Source: Actinomycetales bacterium Ga0077552 (lineage in GTDB: Bacteria; Actinomycetota; Actinomycetes; Actinomycetales; Microbacteriaceae). From it: a stretch of DNA of 12,716 nt. The translations under genes were made by a program, and so were the position numbers. The notes beneath the pieces are model-generated. The model saw only the letters and a program-made list of their open reading frames with translations, did no database searches and was not told the origin of the DNA. The DNA lies in assembly GCA_001464255.1 (NCBI GenBank), contig LNFD01000366.1:1-12716 (forward strand), read 5' to 3'. This document shows positions 6,781 to 12,716 of the stretch, piece by piece (the stretch's first letter is position 1; each line of letters opens with the position of its first letter).

Positions 6781-7970
6781 CGGACTTCCTCCAGGGGATC
6801 GGGAGCGGCGGCATCCAGCGGATCGAAGCGCGCGAGCGCCTCCTCGCCCTCGGGGGCCGATTGCGCGACCGCCTCGATGCGCTTGCGGCGACTGAGCGGG
6901 GCGAGCGTGACGAGCGTGCAGGCCACGAGCCCGACGACCATCGCGGTGAGCGCCCACCACCAGGCGAAGAACAGGAAGAGCAGGGCGCCGAAGGCGACGA
7001 CGGCCGTCCAGGCGTAGAAGATCAGCACGGCGTGGAAGTGCGAGTGGCCCATGTCGAGCAGGCGGTGGTGCAGGTGCTTGCGGTCGGCGCTGAACGGCGA
7101 CTTGCCCGCGCGCAGGCGCCGCAGCACCGCGAGGCCGAAGTCGAGCAGCGGCACGATGAGCACCGCGAAGGGCAGCAGCAGCGGGATGAACGCGGGCACG
7201 AGCTGGCTGCGGTCGATGCCGGGATCGATCTGGCCCGTGACGGAGATGGTCGAGACCGCCATGAGCATGCCGACGACGAGGGCTCCCCCGTCGCCCATGA
7301 AGATCTTGGCCGGGTGCCAGTTGAACGGCAGGAAGCCTGCGGTCGCACCGAGCAGCACGGCCATGACGAGCGAGGCGAGGTTGAAGGCCGTCTGCGCCGT
7401 GTCGATCGACAGCAGATAGCTGTAGATGAAGAACACGGAGCCCGCGATGATCGTGACGCCCGCGACGAGGCCGTCGAGGCCGTCGATGAAGTTGACGGCG
7501 TTCATGACGAGCACGACCGCGAGCACCGTGACGATGAGCGACATGGTCGGCGAGAGCAGCGTGATGCCGCCATCGGGGCCGATGGGCAGCGAGGTGAGCT
7601 GCAGGCTCGACCAGGCGAGGAACCCCGCGATGAGCAGCTGCCCGGCGAGCTTCGTCATCCAGTCGAGGTCGTAGAGGTCGTCGACCACCCCGAGGCCGAG
7701 CATGATGAGCGCCGAGGCGACGATCGCGATGATCGGGAACGGGTCGGCGTAGACGAGGTCGAACCAGCTGATCTGCGAGGCGATCGCGAGGGCCACGACG
7801 ATGCCGATGACGATCGCGATGCCGCCGAGGCGCGGCGTTGGCGTCGTGTGCACATCGCGCTCTCGGATGCCCGGGTAGAGCTTGAAGCGATGGCTCAGCC
7901 GCAGCACCCCCCACGAGGCGGCGAAGCTCACGAGGCCCGCGATGAGGGCCACGAGCAGGTAGAAGGTCAC
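6777..7970 (-). CDS. wecA: Undecaprenyl-phosphate GlcNAc-1-phosphate transferase (WecA/Rfe/TagO family)
   Basis: Integral membrane enzyme that transfers a sugar-1-phosphate, most likely GlcNAc-1-P from UDP-GlcNAc, to undecaprenyl phosphate. This starts a lipid-linked cell-wall polysaccharide. It has 397 residues with about ten or eleven membrane helices. Family signatures are all visible: TPRLGG (45-50), the metal-binding Asp pair in VVDDLYDL (Asp97-Asp98), NFIDGLDG (160-167), MGDGGA (225-230) and the cytoplasmic HLHHRLL (299-305). The C-terminus is a long acidic tail (about 355-397). The closest well-known relative in the same position is Rv1302 of M. tuberculosis, which begins the arabinogalactan linker; which polymer is started here cannot be read from the sequence. 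The start is GTG at 7968-7970, overlapping the tsaC stop by 4 bases. MraY is less likely given the HLHHRL motif and the context. Confidence 0.9.
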   Translation of the reverse strand: MTFYLLVALIAGLVSFAASWGVLRLSHRFKLYPGIRERDVHTTPTPRLGGIAIVIGIVVALAIASQISWFDLVYADPFPIIAIVASALIMLGLGVVDDLYDLDWMTKLAGQLLIAGFLAWSSLQLTSLPIGPDGGITLLSPTMSLIVTVLAVVLVMNAVNFIDGLDGLVAGVTIIAGSVFFIYSYLLSIDTAQTAFNLASLVMAVLLGATAGFLPFNWHPAKIFMGDGGALVVGMLMAVSTISVTGQIDPGIDRSQLVPAFIPLLLPFAVLIVPLLDFGLAVLRRLRAGKSPFSADRKHLHHRLLDMGHSHFHAVLIFYAWTAVVAFGALLFLFFAWWWALTAMVVGLVACTLVTLAPLSRRKRIEAVAQSAPEGEEALARFDPLDAAAPDPLEEVR

Positions 7971-8644
7971 GACACCAGCTCGGCGCCGACGACCCGGATG
8001 ATCTCCTCGTCGGGGATCACGCCGTGGCGCACGATGCGCAGCTTCCCCTCGGGCAGGTGCAGGCTCGTGGCGTCGACGATAGTCGACCCGGGATCGGCGC
8101 CGGCCGGCAGGGCGCCGCCGACGGTGCCGCCGTCGAGATACACGCTCACGCGGTCGCCGAGCATCGCGAGGGCCTCCTGCGCGGTCGTCGCGGCGGGCAT
8201 CCCGCTGATATTGGCGCTCGAGACGGCGAGCGGGCCGGTGTCGGCCAGCAGGTGCCGGGCGTGCGTGTTGTCGGGCATGCGCAGGGCCACGGTGCCGCGC
8301 GTCTCGCCGAGATCCCACGCGAGCGACTCGCGCGCCTCGACGATGACCGTGAGGCCGCCGGGCCAGAACTCGGTCACGAGCTTCTCGACAGCCTCGGGCA
8401 CGCTCTCGGCGAGGGCGGTGAGGGTGGGAATGCCCGGGATGAGCACGGGCGGCGGGGCGTCGCGCCCGCGCTCCTTCGCATCGAGCAGTCGCTGCACGGC
8501 CGCCGGCCGGAAGGCGTCGGCCGCGACCCCGTAGACGGTGTCGGTGGGGATCACGACGAGCTCGCCGCGGCCGATGGCACCGCGGGCCGCCCGCAGACCC
8601 TCGAGCAGCTCGCTCTCGACGGAGCAGTCGTACACGGTGGTCAT
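7967..8644 (-). CDS. tsaC: L-threonylcarbamoyladenylate synthase (TsaC/Sua5/YrdC family)
   Basis: Makes threonylcarbamoyl-AMP from threonine, bicarbonate and ATP, the first step of the t6A modification at position 37 of ANN-decoding tRNAs. It has 225 residues, a single YrdC domain without the C-terminal Sua5 domain. Signatures: PTDTVYG (33-39), SSANISG (142-148) and STIVD (187-191), which together form the nucleotide/threonine pocket. I chose the ATG at 8642-8644; it gives MTTVYDCSVE, matching the beginning of actinobacterial homologues such as Rv1301. An earlier in-frame start near 8704 would lie inside the divergent HAD gene. The gene is cut off from prmC by the two plus-strand genes and so needs its own promoter (see 8654-8659). 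Confidence 0.93.
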   Translation of the reverse strand: MTTVYDCSVESELLEGLRAARGAIGRGELVVIPTDTVYGVAADAFRPAAVQRLLDAKERGRDAPPPVLIPGIPTLTALAESVPEAVEKLVTEFWPGGLTVIVEARESLAWDLGETRGTVALRMPDNTHARHLLADTGPLAVSSANISGMPAATTAQEALAMLGDRVSVYLDGGTVGGALPAGADPGSTIVDATSLHLPEGKLRIVRHGVIPDEEIIRVVGAELVS

Positions 8645-8653
8645 GATGCGTTC

Positions 8654-8659
8654 ATCGTA
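8654..8659 (-). promoter_or_regulatory. Candidate -10 element for tsaC-wecA-atpI
   Basis: Within the 34-base divergent gap, the minus strand reads TACGAT ten bases before the tsaC ATG. It fits the actinobacterial TANNNT -10 and would start transcription about three bases before the start codon, giving an almost leaderless message. No clear -35 is visible. The call rests on the motif and on the need for a promoter here. Confidence 0.35.
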
Positions 8660-8667
8660 CTGGGGCA

Positions 8668-8681
8668 GACTGTGGGGCGTG
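8668..8681 (+). promoter_or_regulatory. Candidate leaderless start region of the HAD gene
   Basis: GACTGT (8668-8673) is followed by GGGGC and the GTG start. The arrangement repeats that before the next plus-strand gene (TACGGT, GGGGC, ATG). GACTGT is a poor -10 on its own; the shared layout is the main support. The alternative reading is that GGGG acts as a weak ribosome site. Confidence 0.25.
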
Positions 8682-9302
8682 ACCCTGCTCTTCGTGTTCG
8701 ACATGGACGACGTTCTCTACGATTACGACTGGCGCGCGCGCATGGAGGAGCTCACGGCGATCACCGGGCACGACCTGCACGAGCTGCGCCGCCGCTGGTG
8801 GATCAGCGGCATGGAGTGGAAGGCCGAGGCGGGCGACCCGAGCGACCCGGACGAGTACCTCGCGATGGTGACGAGCGTCATCGGCGCACCCGTGTCGCGG
8901 CAGGAGTGGGTACGCATCCGCGCCGAGGCCACGCACGCCCGACCCGCCGCGCTCGACGCCGTGCGCCGCGCCGCCGAGCTCGGGCAGGTCGCGCTGCTGA
9001 CCAACAACGGCATCCTCATCCACCACCACCTGCACGAGGTGGCGCCCGAGCTCGTGCCCATCATGGGGCGCGAGCACATGTTCGCCTCGTCGTTCTTCGG
9101 TGCCCGCAAGCCCGACCCGCTCGTCTTCGAGCGCGTGCTCGCCCACTACGGGGCGGCGGCCGCCGACACCTTCTTCGCCGACGATCTCACCGAGAACGTC
9201 GCCGGCGCCGAGTCCATCGGTATCACCGGGCACGTCTACCGCGACGAGGCCTCGCTGCTCGCCGCGATCGAGGCCTTCGCCGAGAAAGCGCTCGCGGCCT
9301 AG
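8679..9302 (+). CDS. HAD-superfamily hydrolase (subfamily IA-like phosphatase)
   Basis: Predicted cytoplasmic phosphohydrolase of 207 residues. All four HAD motifs are present: motif I FDMDDVLYD with nucleophile Asp8 and acid/base Asp10, motif II LLTNNG (Thr108), motif III RKPDP (Lys144), and motif IV FFADDLTENV (Asp168-Asp169). A small helical cap lies between about 15 and 85 and is rich in Trp and Arg (RRRWWISGMEW), which probably sets the substrate. The substrate cannot be named from sequence; HAD-IA proteins act on sugar phosphates, nucleotides or phosphoglycolate. The GTG at 8679-8681 is chosen because the HAD core begins immediately after it; longer in-frame starts lie inside tsaC on the other strand. 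It is transcribed away from tsaC and probably together with the next gene, 25 bases downstream. Confidence 0.85.
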   Translation: MTLLFVFDMDDVLYDYDWRARMEELTAITGHDLHELRRRWWISGMEWKAEAGDPSDPDEYLAMVTSVIGAPVSRQEWVRIRAEATHARPAALDAVRRAAELGQVALLTNNGILIHHHLHEVAPELVPIMGREHMFASSFFGARKPDPLVFERVLAHYGAAAADTFFADDLTENVAGAESIGITGHVYRDEASLLAAIEAFAEKALAA

Positions 9303-9316
9303 TCATCACTGCCCGC

Positions 9317-9322
9317 TACGGT
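9317..9322 (+). promoter_or_regulatory. Candidate -10 element for a leaderless transcript of the carboxyethylornithine synthase-like gene
   Basis: TACGGT ends six bases before the A of the ATG at 9328, the spacing expected if transcription begins at the start codon itself, as is common in actinobacteria. No -35 is evident. The following GGTGGGGC could instead be read as a weak ribosome site for an mRNA starting upstream of the HAD gene. Both may apply. Confidence 0.3.
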
Positions 9323-9327
9323 GGGGC

Positions 9328-10491
9328 ATGACGACTTCTGAAGCGGCGCCGGCCCTGCTGCACCTGGGCGTCATCGCGACCTCGCGCAAGCCCGACGAGC
9401 ACCGCCTGCCGATCCACCCCGGCCACCTCGAGCGCATCGATGCCGACCTGCGCGCGAGCATGACGCTCGAGCGCGGCTACGGGGCGCGGTTCGGCATCGC
9501 GGATGCGGAGCTCGAGCCCCTCGTCGGCCCCCTGGTCGACCGCGCCGACGTCATCGCCCGTTCCGACGTCGTGCTGCTGCCGAAGCCGCAGGCTGCCGAC
9601 CTCGCCGAGCTTCGCGACGGCCAGACGCTGTGGGGCTGGCCGCACTGCGTGCAAGACCGCGCGATCACCCAGCTCGCGATCGACAAGCACCTCACCCTCA
9701 TCGCGTGGGAGGCGATGAACCACTGGCGCGCCGACGGCAGCTTCGGCCTGCACGTCTTCCACAAGAACAACGAGCTCGCGGGCTACTGCTCCGTCATCCA
9801 CGCGCTGCAGCTGTGCGGCTCGACGGGCGACTACGGCCGGCGCCTGACCGCGGTCGTGATCGGGTTCGGGGCGACCGCGCGCGGTGCGGTGACGGCGCTC
9901 AACGCGCACGGCATCCACGATGTGCGCGTGCTCACGAACCGCGACATCGCGGCCGTGGGCTCGCCCATCCCCTCCGTCGACATCGTGCAGTTCGAGCACG
10001 ATCCCGAGTCGCCGTTCGCGAGCACCGTCAACACCGACGAGGGCCCCGTGGCCTTGCCCGCCTACCTCGCGGCGAACGACATCGTCGTGAATTGCACGCT
10101 GCAGGACCCGAACGCTCCCCTGACCTACCTGCGGCTCGAGGACCTCGACGCGTTCCGGCCGGGTAGCCTCATCGTCGACGTCTCGATCGACGAGGGCATG
10201 GGGTTCAGCTGGGCGCGCTCCACCTCGTTCGCCGAGCCGATGATCACCGTGGGCGAGTCGACGAACTACTACGCCGTCGACCACAGCCCCTCGCTGCTGT
10301 GGAACTCGACGACGTGGGAGATCAGCGAGGCGCTCCTGCCGTTCCTCCGCACCGTCATGGAGGGCCCGGCGTCGTGGGCGGGGTCGGACACCATCACGCG
10401 CGCGATCGAGATCGAGGATGGCCGGGTGCGCAACGAGGCGATCCTGCGGTTCCAGGGGCGGTCGGCGGAGTACCCGTACACGTCGGCGTGA
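9328..10491 (+). CDS. N5-(carboxyethyl)ornithine synthase-like oxidoreductase (alanine dehydrogenase/PNT fold)
   Basis: Predicted NAD(P)H-dependent enzyme that may join pyruvate reductively to the side-chain amine of ornithine or a similar amino acid. It has 387 residues. The N-terminal catalytic domain resembles alanine dehydrogenase: HRLPIHP (25-31, with Arg26), ERGYGARFGI (48-57), LLPKPQ (Lys86), LWGWPHCVQD (His106) and LIAWEAMNHW. The Rossmann loop is VVIGFGATARGAV (176-188), and DVSIDEGMGF carries Asp288. The stretches FHKNNELAGY and YYAVDHSPSLLW resemble carboxyethylornithine synthase of Lactococcus (about 313 residues from memory) more than true alanine dehydrogenase, which has a different end to this region. 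The protein is longer, with extra sequence around 205-245 and a tail after about 345. Start ATG 9328-9330. Its stop lies 9 bases from that of convergent prmC. Substrate uncertain; saccharopine/lysine-type or alanine dehydrogenase-like activities are alternatives. Confidence 0.7.
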   Translation: MTTSEAAPALLHLGVIATSRKPDEHRLPIHPGHLERIDADLRASMTLERGYGARFGIADAELEPLVGPLVDRADVIARSDVVLLPKPQAADLAELRDGQTLWGWPHCVQDRAITQLAIDKHLTLIAWEAMNHWRADGSFGLHVFHKNNELAGYCSVIHALQLCGSTGDYGRRLTAVVIGFGATARGAVTALNAHGIHDVRVLTNRDIAAVGSPIPSVDIVQFEHDPESPFASTVNTDEGPVALPAYLAANDIVVNCTLQDPNAPLTYLRLEDLDAFRPGSLIVDVSIDEGMGFSWARSTSFAEPMITVGESTNYYAVDHSPSLLWNSTTWEISEALLPFLRTVMEGPASWAGSDTITRAIEIEDGRVRNEAILRFQGRSAEYPYTSA

Positions 10492-10500
10492 GCTGGTCGG

Positions 10501-11352
10501 CTAGCGGTGCGCGGTCGTCGCGCGGTCGCGGCCGAGCAGGTCGCGGTGCGAGGCGACCGCGGTGAAGCCGCCCGCGCGCACGATCGCCGCGATGGGCGCG
10601 GCCTGCAGCTCGCCGTGCTCGATCACGAGGGTGCCGCCGGGGCGCAGCAGGCGGTGGGCCGTGGCGACGAGCGCGCGCACGGCGTCCAGCCCGTCGGCCG
10701 CGTACTCGGGGTCGAAGAGGCGCACCTCGGGGTCGCGGGGAACCGCGCCCATGGGGATGTAGGGCGGGTTGGAGGCGACGACGTCGACGGTTCCGTCGAG
10801 GTCGGGCAGAGCATCCGCGAGATCGGCGAAGACGAGCCGCACGCGGTCGTCGCCGTAGCGGCGCACGTTGCGGGTGGTCCAGACGAAGGCGGGAGCCGAG
10901 TTCTCGACGGCGACGACCTGCGCGTGCGGCACCTCGACCGCCATCGCGAGGGCGATCGCGCCGCTGCCGCTGCCGAGGTCGACGGCGAGCGGGCTCGGGC
11001 TCGGCACGGCCGCGAGGGCGTCGATCGCGAACTGCACGACGAGCTCGGTCTCAGGCCGGGGCACGAACACCCCGGGGCCGACCGCGAGCTCGAGGGTGCG
11101 GAACGGCGCGATGCCGGTGATGTGCTGCACGGGCTCGCGCGTCGCCCGCCGCTCGACGTACTCGGTAATCGTCATGACCTGCTCGGCGTCGACGGGCGCG
11201 CCGATGAGGGCCTTGGCCTGCACCTGCCCGCGGCTCATGCCGAGCACGTGCCCGATGAGCAGGTCGGCGTCGGCCTCGGGGCTCGGCACACCAGCCTCGG
11301 CGAGCACCGTGATGGCGTGCTCGCGCAGCGCCGCGAGGTCGGGCTTGCTCAC
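10501..11352 (-). CDS. prmC: Peptide chain release factor N5-glutamine methyltransferase
   Basis: S-adenosylmethionine-dependent enzyme that methylates the glutamine of the GGQ motif in release factors 1 and 2, raising termination efficiency. It has 283 residues, standard length. The N-terminal helical domain (about 1-75) binds the release factor. PRPETE (98-103), the SAM loop DLGSGSG (125-131) and the catalytic NPPY (195-198) in VVASNPPYIP are all intact. The start is GTG at 11350-11352, three bases after the prfA stop; no clear Shine-Dalgarno is seen, so it is probably translated by coupling with prfA, its own substrate. The 3' end faces the plus-strand gene ending at 10491 with 9 bases between stops. 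Confidence 0.96.
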   Translation of the reverse strand: MSKPDLAALREHAITVLAEAGVPSPEADADLLIGHVLGMSRGQVQAKALIGAPVDAEQVMTITEYVERRATREPVQHITGIAPFRTLELAVGPGVFVPRPETELVVQFAIDALAAVPSPSPLAVDLGSGSGAIALAMAVEVPHAQVVAVENSAPAFVWTTRNVRRYGDDRVRLVFADLADALPDLDGTVDVVASNPPYIPMGAVPRDPEVRLFDPEYAADGLDAVRALVATAHRLLRPGGTLVIEHGELQAAPIAAIVRAGGFTAVASHRDLLGRDRATTAHR

Positions 11353-11355
11353 GGC

Positions 11356-12438
11356 TCAGGCGTCGGTGTCGCCGAGAGCCGCGAGCCGCGCCTCCTCGTC
11401 GAACGAGATGCACGACTCGACCACCGGGGCGAGCGCGCCGTTCATGACGGCGTCGAGGTTGTAGGCCTTGTAGCCCGTGCGGTGGTCGGCGATGCGGTTC
11501 TCGGGGAAGTTGTAGGTGCGGATTCGCTCCGAGCGGTCCATGCCGCGGATCTGGCTCTTGCGGGCGTCGCTCGCGACCGCATCACGCTCCTCCTGCTGCC
11601 GCGCGAGGATGCGGGCGCGCAGCACGCGCATCGCCGCCTCGCGGTTCTGAAGCTGGCTCTTCTCGTTCTGCATCGCCACGACGATGCCCGTCGGCAGGTG
11701 GGTGATGCGCACCGCGGAGTCGGTCGTGTTGACCGACTGGCCACCGGGGCCGCTCGAGCGGTAGACGTCGATCTTGAGGTCGTTCTGGTTGATCTCGACC
11801 TCTTCGGGCTCGTCGACCTCGGGGAAGACGAGCACGCCCGTCGTCGAGGTGTGGATGCGCCCCTGCGACTCCGTCGCCGGCACGCGCTGCACGCGGTGCA
11901 CGCCGCCCTCGTACTTGAGGCTGGCCCACGGGCCCTCAGCGGGATCGCTCGAGGACCCCTTGATGGCGACCTGCACATCTTTGTAGCCGCCCATGTCGCT
12001 GCGGGTGGCGTCGAGCAGCTCGACCTTCCAGCCGCGCGACTCCGCGTAGTAGCTGTACATGCGCAGCAGGTCGGCCGCGAACAGCGCCGACTCCTCGCCG
12101 CCCTCGCCGCCCTTGATCTCCATGATGACGTCGCGCCCGTCGTCAGGGTCGCGCGGGATCAGGAGCCGGCGCAGCTTCTCGGCGCGCTCGGTCACGGCCT
12201 GCTCGAGCACGGGCACCTCGTCGGCGAACGCCTCGTCGTCCTTCGCGAGCTCACGGGCCGCGACGAGGTCGTCGGAGGCCTGCTGCCACTTGCTGTGGGC
12301 ATCCACGATCTGGCTCAGCTCGGCGTAGCGCCGGTTGAGCTTCTTCGCGCGCGCGGCATCGGCGTGCACGGCGGGGTCGCCGAGCTGCTCCTGCAACGAT
12401 TCGTGCTCGGCGATGAGGGCGCCGACCGACTCGAACAC
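11356..12438 (-). CDS. prfA: Peptide chain release factor 1
   Basis: Recognises UAA and UAG stop codons on the ribosome and triggers release of the finished protein. It has 360 residues, exactly the usual size. The stop-codon tripeptide is PAT (187-189) in HRVQRVPATESQGRIHTS, which marks it as RF1 rather than RF2 (SPF). The hydrolysis motif GGQ is at 232-234 in SSGPGGQSVNTTDSAV. The start is GTG at 12436-12438, 7 bases after the rho stop; AGGGA (12443-12447) overlaps that stop codon and has a short 4-base spacing to the start. There is no rpmE between rho and prfA, unlike in several other actinobacteria. It is followed by prmC, which modifies this protein. Confidence 0.98.
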   Translation of the reverse strand: MFESVGALIAEHESLQEQLGDPAVHADAARAKKLNRRYAELSQIVDAHSKWQQASDDLVAARELAKDDEAFADEVPVLEQAVTERAEKLRRLLIPRDPDDGRDVIMEIKGGEGGEESALFAADLLRMYSYYAESRGWKVELLDATRSDMGGYKDVQVAIKGSSSDPAEGPWASLKYEGGVHRVQRVPATESQGRIHTSTTGVLVFPEVDEPEEVEINQNDLKIDVYRSSGPGGQSVNTTDSAVRITHLPTGIVVAMQNEKSQLQNREAAMRVLRARILARQQEERDAVASDARKSQIRGMDRSERIRTYNFPENRIADHRTGYKAYNLDAVMNGALAPVVESCISFDEEARLAALGDTDA

Positions 12439-12445
12439 GGCGTCC

Positions 12446-12716
12446 CTAGCCGTCGACGTGCGTCGACGCCTGCGGCAGCGACTTCTGCACGGCCACGAGG
12501 AACTCGACGTTCGAGGCGGTGTCTTTCAGCTTGCCGAGCACGAGCTCGAGCGCCGCTTGCGTGTCGAGGCTCGCGAGCGCACGGCGCAGCTGCCACGTGA
12601 CGCGCACCTCGTCGGCGCCGAGCAGCATCTCCTCGCGGCGCGTGCCCGAGGCCGAGATGTCGACGGCCGGGAAGATGCGCTTGTCGGCGAGCTGGCGCGA
12701 GAGCCGCAGCTCCATG
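12446..12716 (-). CDS. rho: Transcription termination factor Rho (partial, C-terminal end only)
   Basis: RNA-dependent ATPase/helicase that terminates transcription. Only the last 89 full codons are in the window; the start and the RNA-binding and Walker domains lie beyond the right edge. The visible part MELRLSRQLADKRIFPAVD, followed by SASGTRREE, is the highly conserved Rho C-terminal segment (E. coli has MELHLSRKIAEKRVFPAID). The tail carries the usual helix ending in SNVEFLVAVQKSLPQ and then a short ASTHVDG extension. The methionine at the edge is internal, not a start. The stop is TAG at 12446-12448. The last codons form a tandem palindrome (12451-12468). Confidence 0.97.
   Translation of the reverse strand, partial: MELRLSRQLADKRIFPAVDISASGTRREEMLLGADEVRVTWQLRRALASLDTQAALELVLGKLKDTASNVEFLVAVQKSLPQASTHVDG
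12451..12468 (-). repeat. Two copies of the self-complementary octamer CGTCGACG, 2 bases apart
   Basis: The octamer occurs at 12451-12458 and 12461-12468. Each copy is its own reverse complement, and together they can form a hairpin with a 6-bp stem or longer alternatives, at the very end of the rho reading frame and just before the prfA ribosome site. It encodes THVD-type residues, so it may be coincidence of codon choice. Confidence 0.4.

Noticed and set aside
8641..8655. Four-codon reading frame (ATG AAC GCA TCA TGA) ending on the tsaC start codon
   Set aside because: Too short to judge and has no ribosome site. If the TACGAT promoter is right, it would not be transcribed from its start.
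8538..8678. Possible N-terminal extension of the HAD hydrolase starting at an ATG at 8538
   Set aside because: The extra 47 residues are Ser/Arg/Pro-rich and lie inside tsaC. The HAD core with its nucleophile begins within 8 residues of the GTG at 8679.
8645..8704. Possible longer start of tsaC at 8704
   Set aside because: The added residues do not match the family start and would overlap the divergent HAD gene. The ATG at 8642-8644 gives the expected N-terminus.
10507..12600. Open frame of about 697 codons on the plus strand opposite prmC, prfA and rho
   Set aside because: It spans three secure genes on the other strand, shows the same low-complexity composition and has no recognisable domain; it is an artefact of GC-rich codon use.
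1..12716. Searched by eye for CRISPR arrays, insertion sequences, tRNA or rRNA genes, integration sites and defence or biosynthetic clusters
   Set aside because: The window is almost entirely filled with recognisable housekeeping genes. No regularly spaced repeats, transposase motifs or structural RNA genes were seen.

Overview
The window is a high-GC actinobacterial chromosome segment, most like Microbacteriaceae or a related Micrococcales lineage. This placement rests on the strong G/C bias at third codon positions, the frequent GTG starts, the gene order, and an ATP synthase with separate b and long (263-residue) delta subunits instead of the mycobacterial b-delta fusion. I can assign a lineage type but not a species. 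All but two genes lie on the minus strand, so the main reading direction runs from high to low coordinates.

Right part (12716 down to 10501, minus strand): the 3' end of rho (transcription terminator), then prfA (peptide release factor 1) and prmC (the methyltransferase that modifies release factors). They are separated by only 7 and 3 bases and look like one transcription unit.

Middle (8679 to 10491, plus strand): a HAD-family hydrolase followed 25 bases later by an enzyme resembling N5-(carboxyethyl)ornithine synthase of the alanine dehydrogenase/transhydrogenase fold. The pair interrupts a gene order that in other actinobacteria (e.g. M. tuberculosis Rv1297-Rv1311) runs rho-rpmE-prfA-prmC-sua5-rfe-atpI-atpB. 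The second gene converges on prmC with 9 bases between them. The first diverges from tsaC with 34 bases between them.

Left part (8644 down to 1, minus strand): tsaC (threonylcarbamoyl-AMP synthase), wecA-like (undecaprenyl-phosphate GlcNAc-1-phosphate transferase) and an atpI-like membrane protein are joined by 4-base start/stop overlaps. A 143-base gap with a promoter candidate follows. Then comes the F1Fo ATP synthase operon in the usual order atpB-E-F-H-A-G-D, with atpD running off the left edge; atpC would be expected beyond it. Fo (a, c, b) is encoded first, then F1 (delta, alpha, gamma, beta).

Most of this is core housekeeping DNA and I see no defence system, mobile element, CRISPR array or RNA gene. 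The items worth a second look are the inserted plus-strand pair and its shared start-proximal motif, the ornithine-type opine synthase homologue, and GC-rich hairpins in three gaps of the atp operon, which may tune subunit ratios.
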